Origin: an uncultured beta proteobacterium | GTDB lineage: Bacteria; Pseudomonadota; Gammaproteobacteria; Burkholderiales; Burkholderiaceae | Reading direction: 5' to 3' | DNA: 64,000 nucleotides | Assembly (NCBI GenBank): GCA_903821995.1 | Contig: CAIJNI010000031.1 | Coordinates: 1 to 64,000 of the forward strand | Shown here: positions 1 to 7,243 of the stretch, one piece after another | Layout of the letters: each line of letters starts with the position of its first letter | Position numbering within the stretch: the first letter of the stretch is position 1 | Made by a program: the position numbers and the translations under genes | The notes under the pieces: model-generated | Told to the model about the DNA's origin: nothing | What the model saw: the letters and a program-made list of their open reading frames with translations, nothing else | Databases searched by the model: none

Positions 1-147
1 ATGCAGCTTCTAAAAAAAGACTCCCAAAAGACTGTCATCATAAACTCCTTAGTTTATGTGAATCGTAAAGTAACTCCACTGTCTGAGGCTAAAATATTTA
101 ATCCCCTTGTTCAATCGATAGAGAACGGTAATCCCCCCGCAGGTTAA
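1..147 (+). CDS. 3' end of an unidentified gene interrupted by the IS30 element
   Basis: Frame 1 is open from the window edge and runs into the left inverted repeat of the IS30 element, where a TAA at 145-147 ends it. The visible tail (KKDSQKTVIINSLVYVNRK, then VTPLSEAKIFNPLVQSIEN) reads like real protein. Its arginine-x-leucine-serine pattern near the end is reminiscent of the C-terminus of LysR-type regulators, but that is a weak inference. If the element is removed and position 126 is joined to 1397, the frame continues as AAA CAA TAG. The element therefore seems to have landed two codons before the native stop and replaced the last residues with a few read from its own repeat. The gene probably still yields a nearly full-length product. 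The start is outside the window. Confidence 0.4.
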   Translation: MQLLKKDSQKTVIINSLVYVNRKVTPLSEAKIFNPLVQSIENGNPPAG

Positions 148-176
148 CTGGGGCGAATTCAACCGGTCAGTGCAAC
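127..176. repeat. IS30 left terminal inverted repeat (50 bp)
   Basis: Exact reverse complement of 1347-1396. The match stops at the next base on each side (126 against 1397, 177 against 1346). The repeat contains the last codons and the TGA stop of the transposase gene (stop at 167-169). It also gives the interrupted neighbouring gene a TAA stop at 145-147. Confidence 0.9.
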
Positions 177-1309
177 GCTTGTTCAAATACTTCTGCTGGA
201 GTTTTAAATCCCAATGTTTTTCTTGGTCGAGTATTAAGTTTATTAGCAATTTCATCTAGCTGACTTTGAGAATATATTCCCATCCCTTTGCCTTTAGGAA
301 AGTACTGACGTAGAAGACCATTCGTATTTTCATTTGATCCACGTTGCCATGGGCTGCTAGGATCACAAAAATAGACTGTCATATCAGTTGCCATCGTAAA
401 ACTCTTATGCGCACTCATCTCATGGCCGCGATCCCAAGTTAAGCTTGTAAGTACCTGCTTAGGCAAACGCTTCATTTGTTCAGTTAGGGATTGCACAACC
501 GAAGTAGCTCTTTTGCTATCTAATTTACATAGTACGGTAAACCTAGAGTATCGTTCTACGACAGTTGCAATCGCACTATTGTTAGAACCAATAATCAGAT
601 CACCTTCCCAGTGACCCGGAATGGCTCGATCTTCAATCTCGGCAGGTCGTTCTCGTATTGAGATAGCATCCACAATCTGTCCTCGGGTTGATACCCGATG
701 AGACTTTGCATGACGAAACATGCGCTTGGTTCGAAGGTGCTTTTTGAGTTCCTCCCGAAATAAGCCACGTGTTTGTATAAATAAGGACTTATAGATTGTT
801 TCATGCGATACGCTCATCTGCTTTCCATCATTAGAATACTTCTTTAACCAGCCTGATATCTGCTCTGGGGACCAGTCTGATTCAAGCAAGCAAGCCACGA
901 TTTCCCTTAATGAATCATTTTCTCCTAATAATAGTGGTTTGGGCCTTTTACTACTCTTGAGAAAATATTTTTCTGCAAGGGTAGCTCGATATCGCTTCAA
1001 CCCACCATTACGGGATATTTCCCTAGAAATCGTGGATGGGTGACGATCAAGTTGCCTAGCAATATCGCGCATACTTGATCCGCTGGCAATACCTCGAGAT
1101 ATTGTCTCTCGCTCTTCAAACGTAAGACAACTTGAGCGCCTGATTCGCTTTTTTGGCTCAATGCCACCGTGATAAAGCAAGTAGGAGTAGACGGTAGCTG
1201 GCGGTTTTTTAATATCACGAGCTATGTGACTCATGGGAGTCCCCTGTTGCCACATTGTCCAAATCTTTGCCTTGCGTTCATGAGACATCCCTCCGTAAAC
1301 ACTTACCAT
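167..1309 (-). CDS. IS30-family DDE transposase
   Basis: This 380-residue protein catalyses transposition of the surrounding element. Residues 1-60 form a first helix-turn-helix (KIWTMWQQG..SHIARDI) and 60-105 a second (TFEERETISRG..SMRDIARQLDRHPSTISRE), which is the usual IS30 N-terminal arrangement. The rve/DDE core follows: first Asp in GHWEGDLIIG, second Asp in TWDRGHEM, and Glu in SPWQRGSNENTNGLLRQYFP. This is full length for the family. An AGGAGG-like ribosome-binding site lies just upstream of the ATG. MSHERK, seven residues in, is an alternative start. The stop codon lies inside the left inverted repeat. No frameshift or missing catalytic residue is seen. Confidence 0.95.
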   Translation of the reverse strand: MVSVYGGMSHERKAKIWTMWQQGTPMSHIARDIKKPPATVYSYLLYHGGIEPKKRIRRSSCLTFEERETISRGIASGSSMRDIARQLDRHPSTISREISRNGGLKRYRATLAEKYFLKSSKRPKPLLLGENDSLREIVACLLESDWSPEQISGWLKKYSNDGKQMSVSHETIYKSLFIQTRGLFREELKKHLRTKRMFRHAKSHRVSTRGQIVDAISIRERPAEIEDRAIPGHWEGDLIIGSNNSAIATVVERYSRFTVLCKLDSKRATSVVQSLTEQMKRLPKQVLTSLTWDRGHEMSAHKSFTMATDMTVYFCDPSSPWQRGSNENTNGLLRQYFPKGKGMGIYSQSQLDEIANKLNTRPRKTLGFKTPAEVFEQALH

Positions 1310-1346
1310 TGCACACCTCCTAATTTTAATATCAATTTTTTAAGGT

Positions 1347-1396
1347 GTTGCACTGACCGGTTGAATTCGCCCCAGTTAACCTGCGGGGGGATTACC
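1347..1396. repeat. IS30 right terminal inverted repeat (50 bp)
   Basis: Exact reverse complement of 127-176. It lies upstream of the transposase start, so it probably overlaps the transposase promoter region. IS30-family ends are usually described as roughly 20-35 bp, so 50 bp of perfect identity is long. Confidence 0.9.
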
Positions 1397-1574
1397 AAAC
1401 AATAGAGTTAAAATAAGTTTAGCACTACTATGATATCTATTTTTAGTAAAACATCATATAAATAATAAATTGACTATACGAATAATGCCGACTCCTAGGG
1501 CGTTCAAGATTAAGTGTGCCTGGAATGTGGTGAGACAAGATGTTGAATTATAAAAAACAAAAAGGACAAACAAT

Positions 1575-2378
1575 ATGGACAAATTAATTATTACAAATTG
1601 TGCAACGGATACCTCTATGTATCCTGAAGTCCCTCAACGATTTGAAAAATCAGAAGCCTTAATTCAGTCAATCGAACCAGCCTATAAAGCTGGCGCTGCC
1701 ATTGTTCATATTCATGCGCCACCGAATGATTTTCAAGCTTGGGAATCACATACAAAAGCTATTAGAGAAAAATGTGACGTGATGATTCAGTATGGTATTT
1801 CTATACAAACAGTAGAGCAGCGTAAAGCAGTGATCAAATTTCAACCTGACATGATTTCTGTAGCATTGGGTGCCCATAACTTAGCATTTTCTGGTCGAGA
1901 CTTAATGATGTTACATCCAAGGGCTGAGCTTGAAGATTTAATGCGGCTTTGTAATGATCATGCGGTCAAGCCTGAGTTTGAGATTGTTTCTCTTGGTGAT
2001 ATTTGGTTGCTTCGTGACTTGATTGAAAAAGGTTTAGTAAAACCGCCATATTTCTTAACTTTATTTTTTGGGCGTCCCGGAGGATCATGGTCACCAGCCA
2101 CGATTAATGAATTCATCAATCGGGTATCTGGGTTACCTGAGGATAGTATCTATACAATAAGTGTTACTGGACCAAGTCATTTATTGCTTGAAACAATGGC
2201 TACGATGTCTGGTGGGCATGTTCGAGTTGGTACAGAAGATGAGCCCTATTTGAGACCAGGGGTGCTCGGAGATAACGTAGACCATGTGGAACGAATTGCC
2301 CTAATAGCAAAAGAGTTTGGACGCGGTGTGGCGAGTGTTTCAGAAGCTCGTGAGATGTTGAAGATGCCCAAGCGTTAA
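1575..2378 (+). CDS. BKACE family enzyme (beta-keto acid cleavage, DUF849)
   Basis: A 267-residue TIM-barrel protein of the DUF849/BKACE family. These zinc enzymes condense a beta-keto acid with acetyl-CoA to give acetoacetate and a new acyl-CoA; the founder Kce acts in lysine fermentation. Visible support is the metal-binding H-x-H motif at residues 45-47 (AAIVHIHAPP), a GGSWSPATINEF segment, and the metal-ligand Glu in HVRVGTEDEPYL near residue 222. The protein is slightly short for the family (about 270-310 residues). It starts at an ATG eight bases after an AAAGGA ribosome-binding site. It stands alone, downstream of the IS30 element and convergent with the Mpo1-like gene. The natural substrate cannot be read from the sequence. 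Confidence 0.85.
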   Translation: MDKLIITNCATDTSMYPEVPQRFEKSEALIQSIEPAYKAGAAIVHIHAPPNDFQAWESHTKAIREKCDVMIQYGISIQTVEQRKAVIKFQPDMISVALGAHNLAFSGRDLMMLHPRAELEDLMRLCNDHAVKPEFEIVSLGDIWLLRDLIEKGLVKPPYFLTLFFGRPGGSWSPATINEFINRVSGLPEDSIYTISVTGPSHLLLETMATMSGGHVRVGTEDEPYLRPGVLGDNVDHVERIALIAKEFGRGVASVSEAREMLKMPKR

Positions 2379-2414
2379 GTGTATAAGCTGAACTCATTTG
2401 AGGGGGGATACCTT

Positions 2415-2915
2415 TTAGTGAATCTTGACTAGACGCTCTTCAATTCGAGAGCGTAATTCTCTTAATAAGCCAAGTGCAAACAAAGCCTCTGTTACAACAA
2501 ATAATGGCCCGACAATTAAGCCGGCAATATCGTCTAGAAAAGCCGGCTTCTTTCCTTCCCAGAAATGACCTATAAATTGAAAGATCCAGCCGACGATAAA
2601 AGTACTAATGCTGATGAATAGCCAAGTATTTGTATCCTTTGATGCAATGAAATAGCCAAACCAAAGACCCAATGATAGAAGGGCAAACATGAGTACGCCG
2701 AGTTTTATATCTAGGCGAATGTAATAAATAGTGCTTAAAAGAGTCAGTAGGAGTGCTGGGGATAACATCAGTCCATGGAGATCAAGAACTGGGCGTGATA
2801 AGAGGCATAGTAAGGCAAAGACAATCATGGGGATACCTAAAAAATGAGTCAAGATATTTCTTAAGTCGCGGTGATATGACGCATATTGAGAAAGTTGATC
2901 TTCTAGTGATTTCAT
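2415..2915 (-). CDS. Mpo1-like (DUF962) membrane protein, putative 2-hydroxy fatty acid dioxygenase
   Basis: A 166-residue membrane protein of the DUF962/YGL010w family. Yeast Mpo1 is an iron-dependent dioxygenase that alpha-oxidises 2-hydroxy fatty acids. The conserved histidine motifs are both present: YASYHRDLRNILTHFLGIP at residues 12-30, and QFIGHFWEGKKPA near residues 113-125. Four hydrophobic segments are visible between and after them, so the protein should sit in the inner membrane. A GGAG ribosome-binding site lies upstream of the ATG. No neighbour points to a shared pathway. The family assignment is firm; the enzymatic activity in bacteria is inferred from the yeast protein. Confidence 0.85.
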   Translation of the reverse strand: MKSLEDQLSQYASYHRDLRNILTHFLGIPMIVFALLCLLSRPVLDLHGLMLSPALLLTLLSTIYYIRLDIKLGVLMFALLSLGLWFGYFIASKDTNTWLFISISTFIVGWIFQFIGHFWEGKKPAFLDDIAGLIVGPLFVVTEALFALGLLRELRSRIEERLVKIH

Positions 2916-2998
2916 GAGAGTCTCCGACTGATGAGTAAAGAGATTATTGTTATCAACCCATGATACTAAAAGTTCAAATTTATCTTTGATATACTTGA

Positions 2999-3022
2999 TT
3001 AAATAGATAAAAATCTATTTAA
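2999..3022. promoter_or_regulatory. 10-bp-arm palindrome upstream of the Bug/FAH operon
   Basis: TTAAATAGAT at 2999-3008 is followed by a four-base spacer and the exact reverse complement at 3013-3022. It ends 36 bases before the ATG at 3059, where an operator or the base of a promoter would be expected. It could bind a dimeric regulator such as a LysR-type protein. No T-tract follows, so it is not a terminator. Confidence 0.4.
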
Positions 3023-3058
3023 AACAACTAAATGCATATTAATGCCTAGGGGACACAA

Positions 3059-4027
3059 ATGAGATGGATTAATCTTGTTTTAGCTTTGTTTGTTAGTTTA
3101 TTAAATATTAATGGTGTATGCGCTGATACTTATCCTAATAAGCCCGTTACCATAATCGTTCCATTAGCTCCTGGTGGAATTTCTGATATGACCGCTCGTC
3201 CATTAGCTGCTGCACTTGGACAGGTAATGGGGCAAAACTTTATTATCGAAAATCGTCCTGGAGCAGGAGGAGCTATAGGAGCAGCCTATGCTGCAAATCA
3301 AAAGCCTGATGGATATAAATTACTAGTTGCATTGACCAGTATGCTTGTTATTCCTGAAGCTGAGAAAGTGGCAGGTAAACAGCCTTCTTATGAGCTTTCA
3401 CAATTTATTCCGATTGCAAAGGTTGCTGCAGACCCAGTCATACTCCTAGTTCGTGCCGACAGTCCATGGAAGACTTTAGATGATCTCATTAAAGACGCCA
3501 AGAGTCGGCCAGGTAATTTGAGTTACAGCTCATCAGGACTGTATGGAGCGATTCATATGCCTATGGAAATGTTATCGCAAGCAGCAGCGATAAAGCTCAT
3601 TCATGTTCCTTATCAAAGTGGGGGGCAATCGATGATCGCGTTATTAGGTGGACAGGTTGATATGACGATTCAAGCGCCTGGAGTCGCAAGTCAACATCTC
3701 AAGGCAGGAAAGATTCGAGTTCTTGCATCCTTTGGTAATGAGCGGACTAAAAACTTAGCAGAAGTCCCGACTTTGAAGGAATTAGGATACGATGTTGAGT
3801 TCTTTATTTGGTCGTCTATGTTTGCACCAGCAGGTACTCCTGCCGATATCATTCTCAAACTGCGTACTGCAGTCAAGCAAGCTATTACAGAGCCTGTTTT
3901 TGTTAATGCAATGGCAGGAATGTCTGCACCTGTTGCTTATCAAGATGCACCTGAATTACAAATTGCGATTGATAACGAAAGCAAACGTTTGGCAACTATT
4001 GTTAAACGAATTGGGAAAATAGATTAA
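3059..4027 (+). CDS. Bug-type (TctC-like) periplasmic solute-binding protein
   Basis: A 322-residue periplasmic binding protein of the Bug family, which captures carboxylic acids in Burkholderiales. Residues 1-22 are a Sec signal peptide ending in VCA. The mature protein opens with TYPNKPVTIIVPLAPGG and the diagnostic ENRPGAGGAIG near residue 65, followed by the KPDGYKLLVAL motif. This is normal full length. It is 55 bp upstream of the fumarylacetoacetase-family gene on the same strand, so it probably takes up that enzyme's substrate or a precursor. The tctA and tctB membrane partners are absent, as is common for Bug genes. Confidence 0.92.
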   Translation: MRWINLVLALFVSLLNINGVCADTYPNKPVTIIVPLAPGGISDMTARPLAAALGQVMGQNFIIENRPGAGGAIGAAYAANQKPDGYKLLVALTSMLVIPEAEKVAGKQPSYELSQFIPIAKVAADPVILLVRADSPWKTLDDLIKDAKSRPGNLSYSSSGLYGAIHMPMEMLSQAAAIKLIHVPYQSGGQSMIALLGGQVDMTIQAPGVASQHLKAGKIRVLASFGNERTKNLAEVPTLKELGYDVEFFIWSSMFAPAGTPADIILKLRTAVKQAITEPVFVNAMAGMSAPVAYQDAPELQIAIDNESKRLATIVKRIGKID

Positions 4028-4082
4028 ATATTAGACTGTCTTAAAAAATAATTAACCATACATTAACAAAAGGATTATTAGC

Positions 4083-5057
4083 ATGAAGATTGCAAATTTT
4101 ATTAAAGGACAAAAAGAGTGTGTTGGACTTGTCGTTGGCGAGTCAATCATTGACCCGCTAGAGATGCTTGATAATTCTTTGGTCACTGAGCGTGGCTATT
4201 TTCAGGATACGGTATCTTTTATAAAGGCGGGAGATGCTGCTATTAAAGTAGCTAACTCTTTAATAGCAAAAGTAGCTTCAAATACCAGTTCACCAGCTGT
4301 GAGTCAATTGTCATCAATAGAGTTAATAGCCCCAATTCGACCCTCGTCTATTTTATGTAGTGGGAGTAATTATAAAGATCACAATAACGAAAAGGCTAAC
4401 ACGCCAATTTCAGGAAAGGAACCTGAATTCTTTATTAAAACTTCAGACTGTGTTGTTGGTCCTGGCCCTCATCTTATTTATGATGAAAAGTTATCTAAGA
4501 AGCTTGATTGTGAAACCGAGCTAGCAATTATTGTTGGTAAGGTTGGTCGGCATATACCAGTTGAAAATGCTTTGGACTATGTCTTTGGATATACGGTAAT
4601 TAATGATGCAACGGTTCGTGATTTGCAGGTTCGGACATCACCCGAGGGTTTTGTTTGGTATGAGGTGGGTAGAAGTAAAGTATTTGATAGTTCAGCTCCT
4701 ATGGGACCATGGATTGTCACAGCTGATGAAGTGGGGGATCCTCAGAATTTAAGGTTAAGAACACGAATTAATGGAGAATTAAGACAATCGGCATCTACGG
4801 CCAACATGATTTTTTCGTGTGCGGAATTGATCCATTTTTTCTCAACTAACTTAACACTCAAGCCGGGTATGGTTATTATTACGGGAACTCCCGGTGGAAC
4901 AGCATGGTCAACTGATGCTGACTTAGGTGGAAAGTGGGTTGGGGGAGATGGTAGTGAAACCCTGATTCCGGCAAAAAGATATTGTCGGCCCGGCGATCAG
5001 ATTGAATGTGAATTAGAAAAGATTGGCATTTTAAAAAATACTGTTATCACTGCATAA
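4083..5057 (+). CDS. Fumarylacetoacetate hydrolase (FAH) family protein
   Basis: A 324-residue cytoplasmic enzyme with an FAH C-terminal catalytic domain from about residue 85. This superfamily includes C-C bond hydrolases, decarboxylases and hydratases acting on ring-cleavage products. The metal-binding acidic residues are seen in KLDCETELAIIVG (E-x-E) and YTVINDATVRDLQ (Asp). The C-terminal substrate motif LKPGMVIITGTPGGTAWS is also present. Residues 1-80 form the smaller N-terminal domain. An AAAGGA ribosome-binding site precedes the ATG. It is the second gene of a Bug-FAH pair. The exact reaction is not determinable from the family alone. Confidence 0.88.
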   Translation: MKIANFIKGQKECVGLVVGESIIDPLEMLDNSLVTERGYFQDTVSFIKAGDAAIKVANSLIAKVASNTSSPAVSQLSSIELIAPIRPSSILCSGSNYKDHNNEKANTPISGKEPEFFIKTSDCVVGPGPHLIYDEKLSKKLDCETELAIIVGKVGRHIPVENALDYVFGYTVINDATVRDLQVRTSPEGFVWYEVGRSKVFDSSAPMGPWIVTADEVGDPQNLRLRTRINGELRQSASTANMIFSCAELIHFFSTNLTLKPGMVIITGTPGGTAWSTDADLGGKWVGGDGSETLIPAKRYCRPGDQIECELEKIGILKNTVITA

Positions 5058-5097
5058 TCGTATCAACTAAAGATTTTTGAAATTAATGTTTGAATAG

Positions 5098-5134
5098 TTA
5101 TTTTCTATCCTATGAATCAAAGGATAGAAAATAA
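5098..5134. terminator. Perfect 14-bp hairpin after the FAH gene
   Basis: TTATTTTCTATCCT (5098-5111) pairs exactly with 5121-5134 around a nine-base loop. It lies 40 bp after the FAH stop codon. No T-tract follows on the plus strand (CCCCTC comes next), so intrinsic termination is uncertain. It may instead be an RNA-stabilising 3' stem. Confidence 0.4.
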
Positions 5135-5238
5135 CCCCTCCTGTGTCACTCTATGTGTTGAATAAATCAGAGAGTGCCTACAGATCTTGTCAGCCCTATC
5201 TGACAGGGACTTAAGTATTTACGCACCCCTATTTTTGA

Positions 5239-5282
5239 GACTCCTTCGTAAACTAAAAGTCCATTAAACAAATCAAGGAGTC
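5239..5282 (+). promoter_or_regulatory. Hairpin masking the ribosome-binding site of the acidic orphan gene
   Basis: GACTCCTT at 5239-5246 is the exact reverse complement of AAGGAGTC at 5275-5282. The downstream arm contains the AAGGAG Shine-Dalgarno sequence for the ATG at 5287 (spacing six). Base pairing in the leader would hide the ribosome-binding site, so translation could depend on temperature, a small RNA or a protein. The 28-base loop weakens the structure, and chance complementarity cannot be excluded. Confidence 0.35.
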
Positions 5283-5286
5283 GTAT

Positions 5287-5970
5287 ATGAAACCTACTAA
5301 AGTAATTGAACTTATTCATCCAAATCAGCAAACAAAAGAGCTATTTGATCAAGTCTCTTCGAGTTCCGAAGAAGTTCTTGTTAAACAATTTGATTCGGTG
5401 GAAACCATTCTGATGAATCCTGATGTTTACGATAAATTCAAAGAGAGGCATAAGGAAATACTTAAGCCTAATGAAGAAGCGATGAGGCCGTTATGTCAAT
5501 TAACAAAGTCTTCAAAGAATACGAGCAAAAAACCACTTCGGGGGCAAATCAATTCAATTGGAGTTTCTCATGAGAATGAATTTGTAGATCAAGATTCGAA
5601 ATTGTTTAAAGATAATGCATCAGTTGAGACAGATTCAAGTAGTAGAGAGGAATATTGTGCAGGATGTTTTGTTGAAGATCAGGATATAAATATCAAAGTG
5701 AGTGATGATGGTGCTTGTAATGATTTGGGTTTGGATTTCGAGCAAAAAATTAAAGCTGAAGATTCAGCAGATATTAAAAATGATTTAGATAGCGAAGAGG
5801 ATCCGGCAGATCATAGAACATATCAGCCGATTAAAATTCCAGAAAATGCTAAGAAAGTAAAAATTGCTATTACCAGTTACTTTTATGGGCATGAAACCTG
5901 GGATGAAAATCTGCACAACGATTACATATCAAAAAAGCTTTATAAAACTTCTGTCAAATATAAGGTTTAG
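5287..5970 (+). CDS. Hypothetical acidic protein, family not recognised
   Basis: I do not recognise this 227-residue protein. It is soluble, with no signal peptide and no membrane segment. Residues 1-70 look structured (MKPTKVIELIHPNQQTKELF, then VLVKQFDSVETILMNPDVYDKF). A low-complexity acidic middle at about 95-180 is rich in Asp, Glu and Ser and contains a C-x-x-C pair (EEYCAGCF). The C-terminal 45 residues turn basic and aromatic (KVKIAITSYFYGHETWDENL, ending SVKYKV). The build suggests two small conserved ends joined by a disordered linker. The start is supported by AAGGAG six bases upstream. The gene is flanked by hairpins on both sides and is transcribed alone. Confidence 0.7.
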   Translation: MKPTKVIELIHPNQQTKELFDQVSSSSEEVLVKQFDSVETILMNPDVYDKFKERHKEILKPNEEAMRPLCQLTKSSKNTSKKPLRGQINSIGVSHENEFVDQDSKLFKDNASVETDSSSREEYCAGCFVEDQDINIKVSDDGACNDLGLDFEQKIKAEDSADIKNDLDSEEDPADHRTYQPIKIPENAKKVKIAITSYFYGHETWDENLHNDYISKKLYKTSVKYKV

Positions 5971-5990
5971 TTAATAGCAGTATAGACGTG

Positions 5991-6030
5991 AAGATCAACA
6001 CGTAGTCATGAGCTACGAGTTGATCTTTTC
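5991..6030 (+). terminator. Intrinsic terminator after the acidic orphan gene
   Basis: AAGATCAAC, one unpaired A, then CGTAG (5991-6005) pairs with CTACG, an unpaired A, then GTTGATCTT (6013-6027) around a seven-base loop. TTTTC follows directly. It lies 20 bp after the stop of the plus-strand gene. It could also act on the minus-strand double-cupin gene that ends at 6054. Confidence 0.65.
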
Positions 6031-6053
6031 TTACGGCGAGTTATGAGAGTCTA

Positions 6054-7217
6054 TTATTCTGTAAAAGAATCATGACTAGAGATAGAGACCACGGCTGGAT
6101 AATTGCTCCGATTACACCAAGCATGATTTCCGCCGCGAATCACCGCAATTTCTCCCTTGAGTAGCTTAATTTCTTTTGTGTCAAGGATAAGAGTGATCTC
6201 ACCCTCGGTGACCAAACAAAAATCTACGGTATTTGAATTTTGTGAATAAGGATGATTTGCCATACTGCCAAAAGTAGAAATATGAGGAGCATCAACTGAC
6301 TTATAGAATGCTTCTACTGCCTGTTTGTCAACCTTTCCCTGCCAATTAGAATCTGGCGGAAATGTGAAGACATTTAAGACAGTCCCTTGTTTAGGAGGGA
6401 TGAGGATGTTGGGTAGATGCAATGTTTCAGGAACGATCTTGGCTGGATGACTATCAATAACCCACATTCTTTGTATTGCAAATCCGGGTCTAGCTGGGTC
6501 AGCAATAACAACAGGTGAGAAAGAGTCAGCAACCAGAGTAGATTTTCCTGGTACTTTATCAATGGTAATAATTCGGCGTTGTGGTTTAACGCCTTCAGGT
6601 AAGACTTGTTGAGGGTTGGCTAACATGACAGGAGGGTCGGTCTCTTGTATACCATGACCTGCCGCATCAAATTTTGTAGAAATCATTTCAAAGGCCATGA
6701 GACAACCAATACGTGAGCTATCCCAAAGATGCCAAGCACCTACTTGAATCACGATGTCACCAGGTTTAATAACTGTTTCATAGTCGTCTAAGATTAAGCC
6801 TCTTTCACCTTCCATGACAATTCCAAAATCAACTGACTCCGTTTTATGGGTATCAGATACAGTCACATTATTTCCACCACCTCGATCCCATGTGCGTTTG
6901 TCTGCAGCGGGAATGGGCGCATGTGGCTTTACAAGTGGTGGAATGGGCCCATCAACGGCATCATTAGCGAGCCAATGAACAGTTCTTAAATGTCCACCTC
7001 CGCGAGGACCTGGGAATTCATCTGGCCAAAGTCCAGCATCATCTACACCGTTTAAGGGTTGGGGAGATTTATTCCAGACCCAAAAGTCTGTTACACCTCT
7101 ACCTGGAAAGCTAGACTCATGAACTGCAGGAGCGATACCTTCCCAATTAACAATAGATTTTCCTTGTTGATCAGTTCCTGTAATGACGCGTCTGATGGGT
7201 TTCATATGTTTAGCCAT
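6054..7217 (-). CDS. Tandem double-cupin protein
   Basis: A 387-residue cytoplasmic protein made of two homologous halves. Each begins with a similar strand (RRVITGTDQQGKS near residue 9, RRIITIDKVPGKS near residue 212). Each ends in a cupin barrel: VDFGIVMEGERGLILDDYE..IKPGDIVIQVGAWHLWDS, and VDFCLVTEGEITLILDTKE..LKGEIAVIRGGNHAWCN. Single-unit relatives of about 180-190 residues are common beside Bug genes, so this looks like an internal duplication or fusion. The second barrel has Asn-His where the first has Trp-His, so metal binding may differ between halves. The reaction is unknown; cupins of this type are dioxygenases, isomerases or sugar-binding proteins. It is the last gene of a CMD-Bug-cupin unit. 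Confidence 0.8.
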   Translation of the reverse strand: MAKHMKPIRRVITGTDQQGKSIVNWEGIAPAVHESSFPGRGVTDFWVWNKSPQPLNGVDDAGLWPDEFPGPRGGGHLRTVHWLANDAVDGPIPPLVKPHAPIPAADKRTWDRGGGNNVTVSDTHKTESVDFGIVMEGERGLILDDYETVIKPGDIVIQVGAWHLWDSSRIGCLMAFEMISTKFDAAGHGIQETDPPVMLANPQQVLPEGVKPQRRIITIDKVPGKSTLVADSFSPVVIADPARPGFAIQRMWVIDSHPAKIVPETLHLPNILIPPKQGTVLNVFTFPPDSNWQGKVDKQAVEAFYKSVDAPHISTFGSMANHPYSQNSNTVDFCLVTEGEITLILDTKEIKLLKGEIAVIRGGNHAWCNRSNYPAVVSISSHDSFTE

Positions 7218-7243
7218 GTTTATCCTTAATGTGTCATCTGTAA

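Larger units (their letters stand above)
127..1396 (-). mobile_element. IS30-family insertion sequence, complete
   Basis: The element is bounded by perfectly matching 50-bp inverted repeats (127-176 and 1347-1396) and carries a single intact transposase gene on the minus strand. The outermost bases are GGTAATCCCC on the left and the reverse complement on the right. No convincing target-site duplication is visible: AAC precedes the left end and AAA follows the right end. All catalytic motifs of the transposase are present, so the copy looks potentially active. It is visibly richer in G and C than its surroundings. Confidence 0.9.

Noticed and set aside
124-1400. Three-base target duplication AAC/AAC around the IS30 element
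   Set aside because: The right-hand AAC starts one base beyond the repeat end, so the alignment would need an unpaired base.
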